From the NCBI RefSeq assembly GCF_020360975.1, contig NW_025408669.1, positions 2,790,001 through 2,854,000 on the forward strand: a stretch of 64,000 bases of DNA. Reading direction: 5' to 3'. The DNA is from Hirsutella rhossiliensis (Eukaryota > Ascomycota > Sordariomycetes > Hypocreales > Ophiocordycipitaceae). The translations under genes were made by a program, and so were the position numbers. Positions within the stretch are counted from its first letter, which is position 1; each line of letters starts with the position of its first letter. The notes below the pieces were generated by a model. That model did no database searches, was not told where the DNA came from, and was given only the letters and a program-made list of their open reading frames with translations. Below are positions 1-12,553 of this stretch, piece by piece.

Positions 1-1299
1 TCATGTGCGCTCTTTCAGGCATCTGCATCTCATCGCGATCCACGCCTTGCCGTGTGACGCAGCAGCGTCATCTGCGACAAGTCCCCCCTGGGCCCCTTGG
101 CCACGAGGGTCCAGCGACGTTTGATCGCCGGCTGCTGTTGGTCCCAGGGCTTCGGATCCGGACGGAACCGCCTGTCGCTTAATTACATGCCGTATCGCAC
201 ATGCGTACCTAGGCGTCAAAGGCGGTTTGTCGCCGACGGACGAGTCGGCTGGCGCAGAAATGATGCTTCGTGCTTTCGGTTCTTTATGAGCGCAGGGCAC
301 TGTTCAGTGCGGATAGCAGCCTTCTCGCGCCCGCCATCCATAACCCCATCCCAGTCCCCTTGCGAGCGATATTTAATTATAAGTTAATCATAAGCACTCG
401 TCTTATCGTACCAACCAAAGACCGGGTGCAAAGGGAGAAGCAGCCTTGGGCCAGGGGCCAATGAGGCCCCCTCCCCATTCCCCCCTGTAGCCAGTAGGCG
501 CCGAACTGGTGTGCCATTCTACGCAGATATCCCGTTATCAAATCGTAAGTGCTGCTGAAAGCCAGGCCCACTGCTGTTGCCGGTGCCAAAGTTTAACAAA
601 TACCTGGCTACGCCTAGGTGGATACCTTGCCCAATCAGTCGCCAGCCACCTCGGCCGTTTCCCACTGGCCCGTCTCGCTCAATGTGCGATCTGCCGAACC
701 TCCATACTGTACAGAAACTCCCCATCCTCCTACACCAGCCAAGAGAGCAACCCCCTTGTCGAGCCACCCCGGTCGTCTCGTCAGGGGCCTCATGCGCAGG
801 CGCTCCGCATCTTTTGCTCCTTCTCTCGAAAGCCAGGCGGGCCTCGCCGTCGTCATTGTGGCCACCCAACACATCAATCGCCCCTCCCTGCATCGCATCC
901 TCCGAAGCCTCGGTCGCCCGTCAATTTCGTCCAACCCGTCTCCATCCAGCCAGCCTCTCCCCGCGCCGCCCCGTCGGCAGCTGTCTTCGGCGCGTCAGCG
1001 GGTGGCCTCGGTTCCCCGGCCACTTCCTGCGAGCCCCATCGTCGTCAACCTGCCACGCCCAGCCCCATTTCCCACACCGTTGAGCACCTCGCCCACGGCC
1101 CTTGGCGCGTGGCCACGGCTACATCTGGCCACATCCTCCAGCTTCGACTCGGCACCTCGACCCGAGCAGATCTTCCCCGGCTGTCCATAATCCGGCCTCG
1201 ACTGGCACGCCCTTTGTCCAATATGCCAGCGGCCTCGAGCCAGCCCTTTGTCGCCTTCTCCTCTTTGATATAGCCATCCCCTGTTGGCCCCCGCTCACA
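1..1299. other. Upstream region of the formin gene, no gene seen
   Basis: No open frame here resembles a known protein, and the overlapping frames on both strands are low-complexity Pro/Ser/Arg translations of GC-rich DNA. A short AT-rich patch lies near 368-400. The last 600 bases are C/T-rich on the plus strand, as is common for fungal promoters and 5' leaders. A plus-strand frame is open from about 1102 into the formin, but nothing in the added 66 residues looks conserved, so I treat it as leader. Confidence 0.5.
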
Positions 1300-4200
1300 A
1301 TGTCGGCCGCCGACAAGTCGAGGCAGTCCTCGGGCGGCCGCTCCATCTTTTCCCGAAACAAGAACAAAGACCGGCGGACGGCGGACACCGACAACCTCGA
1401 TGCCATCAGCACCGTGAGCTCACGCTCTTCGCGCCACAAGCGAGACTCGTCCAACGTGTCCATGGACGCGCCCGCCTCGCCTGACGCCGGAATCAACACC
1501 ATGGCGGGAGTGATAACGTCAATCCCCTATGACAGCGTTCCGGCCGGCTCTCGATCTCCGATCCCCGTCGAGTACTTGCCAAAGCCCGACCAGATGCCCG
1601 TGCGCCGAGAACCCCTGCCGCATCATCTTAACAAGGGCGGCGGCGATTTTCACCAGTATCCTTCCTTTGACAACTCGCCTTCCCCCGCAGGCTCTCACGC
1701 CTCGGCAACACGGTCCATGCTGGGCCCCTCCAACGTCACCATGGCTTCGACGGGGCGGCAGGCCCAGATTCAGCACTGGGGCGCCTCACGCGGCAGCATG
1801 GCCAGCACCTCCAACGGCTCGCGCTACGACTCGTACATGGCCCCCAACGGCCGAGCTTCCGCCGATGGTCAAAGCATCTACTCCCTCTCAGGTAATCAAA
1901 GCCATGACCAGGCGAGAATGTCACGCTCATCACAAGCAGCCATGCCTACTGCATCGTCGCAGAGCTCTTATGGTTCCCACTTGTCGCCTCGAGAGTCGAG
2001 TCGAATGACCAGGTTCCCCGGGCCCGCGCCCAATGCCCACGATGGCTTCTACTTCCCCAAGCCAGACGACGACCACGTGGTCGAGCAAATGTTTTTGCAG
2101 CTCATGCAGAAACGAGGCTGGCACAACCTCCCCGAACAAGCGAGACGGCAGATGATGGCCTACCCGCCCCAGAAGAAGTGGACTCTGCTACACCAGGACC
2201 GCCTCACCGAATGGCAAGGGGAGCAGAAGCGCCGGCAGACAGCCCGCTCGAACCAATACGCAGCGCCCGACGTCACCACGTACTCGGACGAGGAGGGCAC
2301 GCCGGAATGGTATGTCCGGAGGGTCATGGAAGACAAGCTCGACTCCAAGGGCATGGGCAGCCTAGAGGTCAATCTCCGGACGCAGCAGATAGGCTGGGTC
2401 AAGCGCTTCGTCGAGTGCCAGGGCCAGGTCGCCCTCGTGACTCTGCTGCTCAAGCTCAACCGCAAGACGGCCCTGGGCCCGCCCCAGGACAATCTCAAGG
2501 CGGAGAAGAAGCTGGACCGCGAGTACGACATTGTCAAGTGCCTCAAGGCGCTCATGAACAACAAGTTTGGCGCCGACGATGCCCTGATGCAGCAAAAGGT
2601 TCTTTTGGCGCTGGCGACCTGCCTCATCTCGTCGCGGCTCACCACGCGGAAGCTCGTCAGCGAGATTCTGACCTTTTTGTGCACGTGGGGCGAGAACGGC
2701 GAGGGTCATCTCAAGGTGATACAGGCTCTGGACGAGGTCAAAGCCCAGTCTGGAGAGAACGGCAGATTCGACGCTTGGATGCGCCTGGTGGAAGTCACCG
2801 TCGACGGCCGCGGCAAGATGGGCAGCCTGGTTGGCGCCAGCGAGGAGCTCCGAACCGGCGGCATTGGCATGGAGAACCTGCTCATGGAATACGCCGTCAC
2901 AACCCTCATGCTCATCAACATGATCATCGACTCGCCTGAGCGGGACGTCCAGCTGAGGGTCCATATTCGGGCCCAGTTCACAGCATGCGGCATCAAGCGC
3001 ATCCTAACCAAGATGGAGGGGTTCCAGTACGAGCTCCTCGACAAGCAGATTGAGCGCTATCGCACCAACGAAGTCATCGACTATGAGGACATGCTGGAGA
3101 GGGAAAACAGCAGCATCAAGGATAGCATCGAGGGTGAAATGAAGGACCTGAATGACCCCGTGCAGATTGCCGACGCCATTCAACAGCGCATCCAGGGCAG
3201 CAAGGCTCAGGACTACTTCATTTCCGCACTCCAGCATCTCATGCTCATCCGCGCCGGCGACGGCGAAGAGCGCCTGCGAATGTTCCAGCTCGTCGACTCC
3301 ATGCTCAGCTACGTGGCCATGGATCGGCGCCTGCCCAACATGGACCTCAAGCAAAGCCTCAACTTCACCGTCCAGAGTCTGTTGGACAAGCTGCACACCG
3401 ACTCGGAAGCCCGACAGGCGCAGGATGAGGCTCTCGAGTCGCGGCAAATCGCAGAGGCCGCCATGGCCGAGCGCGACGAGATGCGGGCCCGGCTGGAGCT
3501 CGGGGCGGATGGGCTCGTGGCCAAGATGCAACGGCAAATCGATGAGCAGGCGCGCTTCATCGAGGCGCAGAAACGGCAAGCCGACGGGCTCAAGGCGGAG
3601 CTGGACAGCCTTCAGGCCCTCAGGGCTAAAGAGGCGCAGAGGAACGAGCTCGAGACGAGAGAGCTGTATCTCATGCTCCGGGATGCCCAGGATATCGCCG
3701 CGTCCAACGCCGTCAAGGGCAGCGTCAAGGCGGGGGTTGCCAACGAGGTGCAGATGAAGGGCATCCTCGACAGGGAGCACCTCCTGGAGCGTCTCCAGAT
3801 GCAGCTCGAGCGTCAGAAGACGCAGTACAAGCTCGAGGGCAGGGCCTGGGGGGACAGAAACGGACCTTCCGATCGGTTGCGCGCTCTTCGGGAAGAGATG
3901 GACGGCGAGAACGCGGATTCGAGCAGCGGCCCAGGCACCCCTCCTCGGGACTTTACAAACAGTGTACTTGGCAGCATCAGCCGTCAGACGAGGACCTCGC
4001 GGAGGCCGCGACTCGAGCAGACGGAAGGCTCGGGTGACGAGACCATCGAAGAGGGCGACGAGACGGAAGGCGACGAAGGCGTCGTGTATGAGCGCCCGCG
4101 AATCGTCAAGATGAAACGACCAATCATCGATCCCAAGCAGCAGGCCGGACTGGTCAATGAGATTGGCTCGAAGATCAAGAGGTACGAGGGCAGCGATTCC

Positions 4201-6493
4201 GAGGAAGGCGATGGCGTCACGACGGGAACGTCCCACCCAAGCATGGAGTCGTCATCGACACCTATTACACCCGCAGAGAATGAGACTCCCAAGATCGAAG
4301 TCAGCGAACCGACTGCCAGCGGTCCCCCGCCGCCGCCTCCTCCGCCGCCTCCACCTCCCCTTCCACCTGGCATGGGCGGTGCTCCTCCACCCCCGCCTCC
4401 GCCTCCGCCACCCCCACTGCCGGGCAAGGCCTCAGGCGGCCCTCCGCCTCCCCCACCGCCGCCGCCGATGCCCGGCAACTTGTCTGGAAACTTCTTGCCG
4501 GAAACGCCCACCTTCAGTGCATCGCCCGGCATCGGCTTGCCCGTTGTGCGGCCCAAGAAGAAGCTCAAGGCGTTGCACTGGGACAAGGTCGATACCCCTG
4601 AGACCAGTCACTGGGCCGCACATGCGCCGACGGCGGAAGAAAGAGAGGAGAAGTACAATGAGCTCAACAGAAAAGGCATCTTGGACGAAGTGGAAAAGCT
4701 GTTCATGGCCAAGGAGATCAAACGACTCGGGACTGGTGGCTCCAAGAAGGACGACAAGAAGCAAATCATATCTGCTGATCTCCGAAAGGCATACGGTAAG
4801 CTCCTCAGCAGCCCCCTCGTGCGGAGCATCGCTCAACTGACTTTGTCTAGAAATTGCGTTGGCCAAGTTCTCTCAGCACTCGGTCGACAAGATTGTCCAG
4901 ATGGTCATTCACTGCGACAAGGACGTTTTGGACAATGCCGTGGTTATGGATTTCTTGCAAAAGGACGACATGTGCAATATCCCCGATAACACGGCAAAGC
5001 AGATGGCGCCGTACAGCAGGGACTTGACTGGGCCAGATGCCAGCCATCAAGCCAGGGAAATGGACCCTGCGGAGCTGACGCGCCAGGATCAGATATACCT
5101 TTACACGGCGTTTGAGCTTCACCATTACTGGAAGAGCAGAATGAGGGCCCTGGCGCTAACGAAGAGCTTCGAACCTGAGTACGACGAGCTGAGCGAGAAG
5201 ATCCGCCAGGTGGTGACGGTGTCGGAGAGTCTTAGGGACTCGGTGTCGCTGATGAACGTCCTCGGGCTTATTCTAGACATTGGTAACTACATGAACGACG
5301 CGAACAAGCAGGCCCGAGGCTTCAAGCTCAGCTCTCTGGCCAGGCTGGGCATGGTCAAGGACGACAAGAACGAGTCGACGCTGGCCGACATGGTTGAACG
5401 GATTGTGCGAAACCAGTACCCCGAGTGGGAAGGCTTCGGCAACGACATCAACGGGGTTGTGACTGCTCAGAAGATTAACATCGAGCAGCTCCAGGCCGAC
5501 GCGAAGAAATACGTGGACAACATCAGGAACGTGCAGATGTCCCTGGACTCTGGCAACCTGAGCGACCCCAAAAGATTCCACCCGCAGGATCGCGTGAGCC
5601 AGGTGGTGCAAAGGTGCATGAAGGATGCGAGAAGAAAGGCAGAGCAGATGGAGCTCTACCTGGACGAGATGATGAAGAGCTACAAGGACATCATGGTGTT
5701 TTACGGCGAGGACCCCGCGGACGAGAACGCCAGGAGGGACTTTTTCGCCAAGCTGGCCACCTTTGTGACGGAATGGAAGAAGTCGCGGGAGAAGAACGTC
5801 CAGCTGGAGGAGATGAGGAAACGCAACGAGGCGTCCATGCGACGGAAGCACGCGCAACCCAAGGCCAGCAGCGTCCTGACGGATGGCCCGTCCACTCACA
5901 CCAACACTGGGGCCATGGACTCGCTGCTTGAGAAGCTGCGAGCGGCCGCGCCACAGGCTCGGGATCAGAGAGACAGGCGGCGGCGCGCGCGTCTCAAGGA
6001 CCGGCACCAAGTGCGCGTGGCGTCGGGCCAGAAGGCCCCTGACATCGACGAGATTGCCGAAATCGAGGTGGTCTCGCCGAGCAAGGAGACGACGATTGAT
6101 GAGGAGGGGAGCTCGACTAGCCCCGCGCTCACGTCTCCCCGAGAAGGCGAGGACGACGTGGCAGACAGGGCGGCCGCCCTGTTACAAGGCATGCGGAGAG
6201 GAGACGAGGGAGACGGCGACGACCCCGACAAGAGAGAGAGCCTGCGCAAGGCAAGGAGGCAGACTGCCGAGGAAGAGCGACGGCTGCGACGGAGGCGGAG
6301 AGAGAAGGCGACGGCCAGCCAGCTGGAGGAGACTGTAGAGAGCGGAGCAGTCGGAGAGGAAGTCCGCACGCCAACCACAGACACAGCTCACTCGGAGGAA
6401 GAGAGGAGGGGCGAGGAGGAGGCGGCAGCTGCAGACGAGGACCCGGAGAGTGCAGCAGGCGAGCAGCCCGAGGTCAAGGGTCAAGAGAAATAG
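1300..6493 (+). CDS. sepA: Formin, SepA/Bni1 type (actin nucleator)
   Basis: Two exons, 1300-4795 and 4851-6493, give about 1712 residues. The 55-bp intron (GTAAGC...TCTAG, with an ACTGAC branch site) restores the frame inside the FH2 domain. The ATG at 1300 was chosen for its CACA-ATG context and because the Ser/Arg-rich N terminus of fungal formins follows. Domain order: GTPase-binding/FH3 region about residues 250-690; coiled coil about 700-850; FH1 with three polyproline runs about 1008-1063; FH2 starting near 1086 with the LHWDKV signature; and a C-terminal autoregulatory DAD with MDSLLEKL at about 1521 followed by an Arg-rich patch. In the family, FH2 nucleates unbranched actin, FH1 feeds profilin-actin, and Rho binding to the GBD releases DAD inhibition. 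The role is hyphal tip growth, septation and polarity. Length matches SepA/Bni1. The tail after DAD is very Glu/Arg-rich. Confidence 0.95.
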
Positions 6494-6901
6494 GCTTGCT
6501 CGTCGCTCGAGCGTTTGGAGCGGCGGGCACGAGCGAGACTTGTGTGCAGTACGTAATGTCTAGCAACTACATAGCACGGGCAGGGCGCGGGAATCTGTTT
6601 GGCGGATCTGGATCGAGGAGACGGGCCCTGCGGGGGGCGGTGATTTACTTGCGACCCTGCGCGCGACAGAGACAGAGCTTATACCTTTGTTCATTGCTGA
6701 AAACCGTTGGCTTTAGTTCTGTCTAAGTGTATGTGCAGCTCGCGTTCCGCGAGCGATGGGTCACGTTCTGCCTAGCAAATCTTTGACGGCATCAACGAGC
6801 TTGATGAAGTGGCTGTGCTTGGATATATGTACACGGTTGTCAAGGGGTGCATGTCTGCGGCTCTGGTTGGCCCCTCAAAAAGCTCCTCTCCCCGACGCCC
6901 A
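6494..6901. other. Convergent 3' region between the formin and snRNP genes
   Basis: About 400 bp holding the 3' ends of two convergent genes. I see no conserved reading frame and no RNA gene. Confidence 0.5.
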
Positions 6902-7735
6902 TTACCTGGACGGACTCAGTGGGCGGTTGAACCCCCCCTGGCGATTCATGTACTGCCGGTATTCCGTCTTCTTCTCCTTGCGGACGGCGCCGACGTCGTT
7001 GCCGGCAATCTTCTTGCCCTTTGTGGAGCCGAAGCCACCAATTCCCATCATAGCTTGCATGGCGCCGAGGCCCGGATCGACCTCGATGTCATCATCGTCG
7101 TCGTCGTCGTCGTCGTCGTCTTGCTGCTGGGTTAGGGCGCTTTTGCGACCTGGGTCGTGATGCGTGGCTGCGGGGGGGGTTTGACGGTGGCTGGATCGAG
7201 GGGACGGGCTGCGGTGTAGGTGGTGGTGGCTGTTGTTTGGGGAGGTGCCGACTCTGGTGTCGTTGGCGTCTTGAGGGCGGGCGCGAGAGGGGAGGGCGGA
7301 TGGGGGAGGCTGAGGCTGAGGGCTGCTGGCTTTTCGAGGGGATGCGGAGCGGCGGCGGCGGCGAGGGTCGGCGTCCTTGTCTCGGTCGGCGTCGTCCCGT
7401 CGCCTGTCACGACGGTCCCTATCGCTATGGCGGTCCCTATCGTCGTGGCGGTCCCGCTGCTGCTCTCTGGCCCGGTACGCGTCTCGCTCCCTCTCCCCCT
7501 CGCGGCGGCCCCCGTCACCACGACGATCTCGATGCGGCCGCGTGTCGACGGGGGACCTGGAGCGATTTGCGGGGCCACGGCGCTCGCGCGACCGCGACCG
7601 GTAGCCTCTGCGATCTCTGGGGTCGCGGGCCCCTCTTTCGCCGTCTCGGTCTCGTGCTTGTCTGTCGCGACGGGGGTCGGCGTCGTCCCATCGCTGGTAG
7701 CTGCCGGGGCGGCGACTGCGACGTGGGTCGCTCAT
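6902..7735 (-). CDS. SNRNP27: U4/U6.U5 tri-snRNP-associated 27 kDa protein homologue
   Basis: Single exon, 277 residues, ATG at 7735. The N-terminal half is an arginine-rich RD/RE/RS low-complexity region typical of splicing factors. A poly-Asp tract of about 11 residues follows (around residues 208-219). The C-terminal 50 residues carry the conserved core of the SNRNP27 family: MMGIGGFGSTKGKK, then a segment ending EYRQYMNRQGGFNRPL. The human protein is part of the U4/U6.U5 tri-snRNP and acts in the nucleus around spliceosome activation. This copy is longer than the human one because the disordered N terminus is expanded. The gene is convergent with the formin and divergent from the glucosidase I gene. 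The C-terminal match is strong; the functional role is by homology. Confidence 0.88.
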   Translation of the reverse strand: MSDPRRSRRPGSYQRWDDADPRRDRQARDRDGERGARDPRDRRGYRSRSRERRGPANRSRSPVDTRPHRDRRGDGGRREGERERDAYRAREQQRDRHDDRDRHSDRDRRDRRRDDADRDKDADPRRRRRSASPRKASSPQPQPPPSALPSRARPQDANDTRVGTSPNNSHHHLHRSPSPRSSHRQTPPAATHHDPGRKSALTQQQDDDDDDDDDDDIEVDPGLGAMQAMMGIGGFGSTKGKKIAGNDVGAVRKEKKTEYRQYMNRQGGFNRPLSPSR

Positions 7736-8242
7736 TTAGTCCGCTCGCTGTCTTCTATTGCTTTGGTTCCTCCTTTTCGGGTTGTTTGGGTCGCAGGGGA
7801 GGGCGTTGGGGGTGTGTTCGGTGTCTGGTGTTGAGGTTGATCTGGTGGTGGTTGGTGGGAGAAAAAAAAGCCGAACTGCATCGACAGAAGGTAGACGGTG
7901 GTTACTTGTGATGATGGCTGCCGCTGCTGCACGCCACAGCAGGGGTGCTGTGGGGGAGAGAGCGTGCTGTGGTGGGGGGAGTCCCCTGTGATTCGCTGTG
8001 ACCTGTTGCTGCACCACCCCAAGCTCCCTCATCCGGCACCGTCTGGGGGGAGCTCCCCTCGCGTCGTCACTTGGGCTAGTCAAGGAGATAACGTGGCTTC
8101 GACACGTCCGGTACCTGCATCCGCCAAAGCTGCGTTCGGTCTCAACTTCGTCGCCACCCTCTCTTGGCCCTGCTTCTGCTTCGACATCTACCGAGCTCAT
8201 GATAGCCTGAGGCCTGAAGCCCGAACCGCCAAGTCCCGCGCA
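7736..8242. promoter_or_regulatory. Divergent promoter region, snRNP27 / glucosidase I
   Basis: About 507 bp separate the two divergent start codons, so both promoters must lie here or overlap the genes. I see no clear TATA box and no other gene. Confidence 0.5.
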
Positions 8243-10896
8243 ATGGCCAGACTCGCCCCATTGCTCGCGGCAGCCGCAGCGCTGGCTCTCTGCGTCTCTG
8301 CCGCGGGAGATGCGTCGGTCTTGACGAGCGAAATCAGCCGCCTCAACAACCAGAGCCTGTTCTGGGGGCCCTACAAGCCGAACCTGTACTTTGGCGTGCG
8401 GCCCAGAGTGCCCAAGAGCTTGTCGACGGCCCTCATGTGGGCGAGGATGGAGCAATACACTGACGTCAAGGACGGTGAGTTATGTCGGCCCTCTGCACCA
8501 TAGGCAATGCTGAGTCCGACGTCGTGGCTAGGGCTCCGATACACCTGCGAGCAAGGGGGGGACATGCACGGCTACGGCTGGGACGAATACGATGCCCGGA
8601 CTGGCGGCGTGCAATCTATTCACGACAAGGGCAACAACATCGACATCACCACGTCCTTTGTCAAGGTCCCGGGCGGCAGTCACGGCGGCAGCTGGGCTGT
8701 CAGGGTCAAGGGCAGACCCCGAGACGACGCGCCGGAAAACCTGAAGACGACCGTCTACTACTACATTGCACAGGAGGGCGGCGGCGAGCTTGAGGCCGTG
8801 GGCGAGGGCACCGACCTGGGCTTCGAGGGCGATGTCGCCTTCAAGGGCAGCTCGAAGCCCTTGGGAGACTACAAGATTGTCGTGACCAAGGGAGACGGCC
8901 GCCATCCGACGAGCGACCATGAGCTGTCGGCGAGGCGCCGAGGCGACACGACGCTGGTCGGCAGCCAACAAATCGCCGACGACCTCCTCTGGCAGGGCAA
9001 GGCCCTTCTCTACCAACAGATGCAAAAGGCGTCGGCTTACGTCCAAGAGACGTATGGCATCGACGATGCGCCGCCGCCTTGGCAAGTCTACCGAATCGAC
9101 CACAGTCCGGGCAAGGGCAATGTCCACATTGTGCAAAAGACGTTTGAGGGGCCCTTTGAGTTTGACGTCATCTTCTCGTCGGCGTCAGCAGGCAAAGAAC
9201 TGACGGTCGACGACGTCAGCCGAGAGATCAAGGGGACCTCTGCATCCTTTGCCGAGCGCTTCTCGCGCGTCTTCGATATCAAGGCGCCGTTCAAGGCCGG
9301 CCAGTACAAGGCGTTTGGCAAGAGCATGTTCTCCAACCTCCTCGGGGGCGTAGGCTACTTTTACGGCGAGCAGCTCATCGACCGGTCATATGCGAACGAG
9401 TACGACGAGGAAAACGAGAACTTTTGGGTGGATGCAGCCGAGGCCAGGGCGCGCAAGGAGCAGAAGCTTGAGGGGCCGTACGAGCTCTTGACCAGCGTCC
9501 CGTCGAGGCCGTTTTTCCCGCGCGGGTTCCTGTGGGACGAGGGCTTCCACCTGTTGCCCATTGCCGACTGGGACCTGGACATGACGCTCGAGATTATCCA
9601 GAGCTGGTACAAGACAATGGACGACGAGGGCTGGATCCCGAGAGAGCAGATCCTGGGGGCCGAGGCGCGGAGCAAGGTGCCCGAGGAGTTCCAGGTGCAG
9701 TACCCGCACTACGCCAACCCGCCGACGCTTTTCCTCGTCGTCGAGGACGTCATGGGGCGGCTGCGCAAGGCCAACGGCAGCCAGCCGGCGACGAGGGAGA
9801 AGCTCGGGCCGGGCGAGACGCTGTACACGGCACACCTCGACAACGTGGAGCTGGGCGAGGACTATGTGCGGCGGCTGTATCCGCTGCTCCGACGGCAGTA
9901 CGACTGGTTCCGCAAGACACAAAAGGGAGATATCAAGTCGTACGACCGCGAGGCGTACTCGACCAAGGAGGCGTACCGGTGGCGAGGCCGGACGGAAAGA
10001 CACTGCCTAACGAGCGGGCTGGATGACTATCCCCGTCCGCAGCCGCCGCATCCGGGCGAGCTGCACGTGGACCTCATGTCGTGGGTCGGGCTGATGACCA
10101 AGTCGCTCATGAGGACGGCGGACGCGCTCGGCATGTCCGAGGAGGCGGCGGAGCTCAGGCAGAAGCTGGATGCGATTGAGCACAACCTCGACGACCTTCA
10201 TTGGTCGGACAAGGAAGGGTGCTATTGCGACGCGACGATTGACGAGTTTGAGGAGCATAAGCTGGTCTGCCACAAGGGTTATGTGTCGCTGTTCCCGTTC
10301 CTGGTCGGGCTGATGAAGCCGGAGGACCCGAAGCTGGGCAGGGTTCTGGAGCTGCTGGGTGACGAGAGCCAGCTCTGGAGCGCGCATGGCATCCGCAGCC
10401 TGAGTCAACGGGACGAGTTTTACGGCACCGACGAAAACTATTGGAGGGGTCCGGTGTGGATGCCGATGAACTACATGGCCGTGACGCAGCTTCACGTAAG
10501 GCTGATCTCCCCGTGTCCAGCCCCCAATCGGTTGCTTTCCGTTGCAGAGTATTTTCCTTTTGATGTTTCGCTACCCCTGAATGCTTCGTGTTGGCGGATC
10601 TAACAGTTTTTTCTTCTCCCGCCCTGCAGAGCATCGCCACGAGAGACGGCCCTTTTCGAGACAAGGCGCGCGGGCTGTACACGAAGCTGCGCAGGAACCT
10701 GGTGGAGACGGTCTACAGGAGCTGGGCGGAGACGGGGTTCGCGTGGGAGCAGTACAACCCCGAGACGGGGGCGGGACAGCGGACGCAGCACTTTACGGGG
10801 TGGACGAGCCTGGTGGTCAAGCTGATGGCCATGGAGGAAGTGGCCGGGGACGGACGAGACGGACGAGACGGACGAGACGGACGAGACGAGCTGTGA
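8243..10896 (+). CDS. CWH41: Mannosyl-oligosaccharide glucosidase (ER glucosidase I, GH63)
   Basis: Three exons, 8243-8474, 8532-10495 and 10630-10896, give 820 residues. Introns are 57 bp (GTGAGT...CTAG) and 134 bp (GTAAGG...GCAG, with CTAAC branch site), and both junctions keep the frame. Residues 1-21 form a hydrophobic signal peptide. The GH63 N-terminal domain starts with the SLFWGPYKPNLYFGVRPR motif and includes CEQ..DMHGYGWDEYD. The C-terminal catalytic domain includes RGFLWDEGFHLLPI, EGCYCDAT and NYWRGPVWMPMNYMA. The enzyme removes the outermost alpha-1,2-glucose from Glc3Man9GlcNAc2 in the ER lumen, the first trimming step of N-glycan maturation. The protein ends in four GRD units and RDEL, an HDEL/KDEL-like retrieval signal. 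Yeast Cwh41 is instead membrane-anchored, so this form may be a soluble luminal enzyme (inference). Confidence 0.95.
10852..10887 (+). repeat. 9-bp coding minisatellite, GGACGAGAC x4
   Basis: Four perfect copies of GGACGAGAC encode the GRD repeats at the C terminus of glucosidase I. The repeat sits directly before GAG CTG TGA and thus supplies the Arg-Asp of the terminal RDEL. Confidence 0.9.
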
Positions 10897-11411
10897 GCGT
10901 GGAGTAAGATTCGGCCGAGCAGGCGGAACGATGATTGCCGGGCCCCAGGCCAGGGCAGGCCATGCCAGGCCAGGAGGCAGGGTCCGGAGGATTTTTTGTT
11001 TTTGTTTTGGAGAGAAAATAGAGTCATTGGCACTACTGTGTGTGCTCACGATGAACCAACAAGGCGAGCCAATGGGGACTGCAGGCCGGGGCCGTCGAGT
11101 CATCGCCTGCCTGCCTGCCTGCCTGGACGCACGAACAGGCTCGTGGCTGCAGCGGCTCAGCGGCCAGGCAAAGGTCGGAGGTAGGTACGGATTCGGCAGG
11201 CCTTGTCGGGGTCTGGGCCCTGCCGGCCGGTGCCATGTTTTGTGTCTGTGTCCGTTGTGTGCTGACGCTGGCTTTTTGTTCAAGCCCTCGGCTAGGGCTG
11301 ACCTGACGGCTGCAGACAGGCAGTCGACGACGACAGGCAGTCGACAGGATCAAGGGGCCCCGGCTTGGTAGCCCTTGCTATGAAGAGGAGTGTAAAAAGG
11401 GCGAGGGCGAA

Positions 11412-11605
11412 GTGTGTGTGTAAGTGTGTGTGTGTGTGTGTGTGTCTATTTTGGTCACATACACACACATACAGACACACATACAGACATACATATATAT
11501 ACACACATATATACACACATACATACCTTACATACCTACATACATACATACAGTATTAACATACATACATACATACATACATACATACATACATACATAC
11601 ATACA
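11412..11605. repeat. Compound microsatellite, (TG)n then CATA/ACAT arrays
   Basis: A (TG)n tract at about 11412-11445 is followed by ACAC/ATAC-type sequence and then a CATA tetranucleotide array (about 11520-11605) interrupted by CAGTATTAA. Confidence 0.9.
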
Positions 11606-12507
11606 CTGCGGCGGCGGCGCCAGCAGCAAGGCACACTACACACACCAGCCAGCAGCAGCAGCCCGCACCACGACGGACACACGACGGGGCCCTCGGTCTC
11701 GCCCGTGGTTGGCCCTGCCCGTCGACCGGGGGCCAATAAACACGCCCTGTCGAGGTGTCGAGGGGGGAGGCGGAAAAAAGGGGAGGGTAGCATGACGTCG
11801 GGCCAGGGGTCCAGCTCGCGTGGCGGGCTGTGTGTGTGAAGGAAAAGAGGAATGACGGGGAGGGTTTCCGCGTCCGGAACGCCGGGACCGACACGTTTCT
11901 GCTTCCTTTGTTTCCGCCCCCCGCCCCCCCCCCCTACCCCGTCCTAAGCGCTTCCTTCTAGAATGGTGAAGAAGAAGAGCACTGTAAGGCGGCCAGGGGG
12001 GGGGAGCCGGAGGATGGAGGATGCGAGTGGTCGGCGAAAAGAGGGTGACGAGAACACAAGAACTGGGACATGGGAGGGGGGAGGTGTGTGCATGGGCAAA
12101 CGGTTGGTCCGGGGGGTTTTTTTCTTTTCTTTTGGATGCTGCCTTTTCTGCCTCGTCTCGTCTTTTTGGCTCCTTTTTTCTTTCGCTTGCCCGTCTGACT
12201 CTGAGATAGCCCGGCGCTGGGCCAGGGGCAGCAGCTCTGTCGCCGAGGCCGGGGCTGAGACTGTACAGTGCATTCTTACATACTCGGGACAGTAGGCGCG
12301 CAGTACTTGCAAGGAGCGGTAGGCGGCAGCAGCCAAGGCACTTGCTTTTCGTACCAACTGTACATGATACAACGTACACGTACACGTACATGGTATGGGC
12401 ACATAATTACAGCAGTACTGTAGGGGGCCAGGCCCTTTTGCTCATCAACAAGGAGAGGGAGAGCGAGAGATGGCTCGCCTTGCCTCGCCCATCCCATCCA
12501 CTCTCGC

Positions 12508-12553
12508 CCATCCATCCATCCATCCATCCATCCATCCATCCATCCATCCATCC
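12508..12553. repeat. (CATC)n microsatellite
   Basis: About eleven tandem CATC tetranucleotides with no interruption. Confidence 0.9.

Noticed and set aside
3004..4236. 410-residue open frame antisense to the formin
   Set aside because: It is the shadow of GC-rich coding sequence; its Leu/Arg-rich translation has no family motif, and the plus strand has clear formin domains.
4321..4490. Polyproline/polyglycine tract as a separate repeat gene
   Set aside because: It is the FH1 domain of the formin; the reverse-strand poly-Gly frame is its shadow.
8528..10495. Several 100-200 residue minus-strand frames over glucosidase I
   Set aside because: Codon shadows of a strongly conserved GH63 gene; no motif of their own.
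11412..11605. Small ORFs translating the TG/CATA arrays
   Set aside because: They encode only HTYIH-type repeats dictated by the microsatellite.
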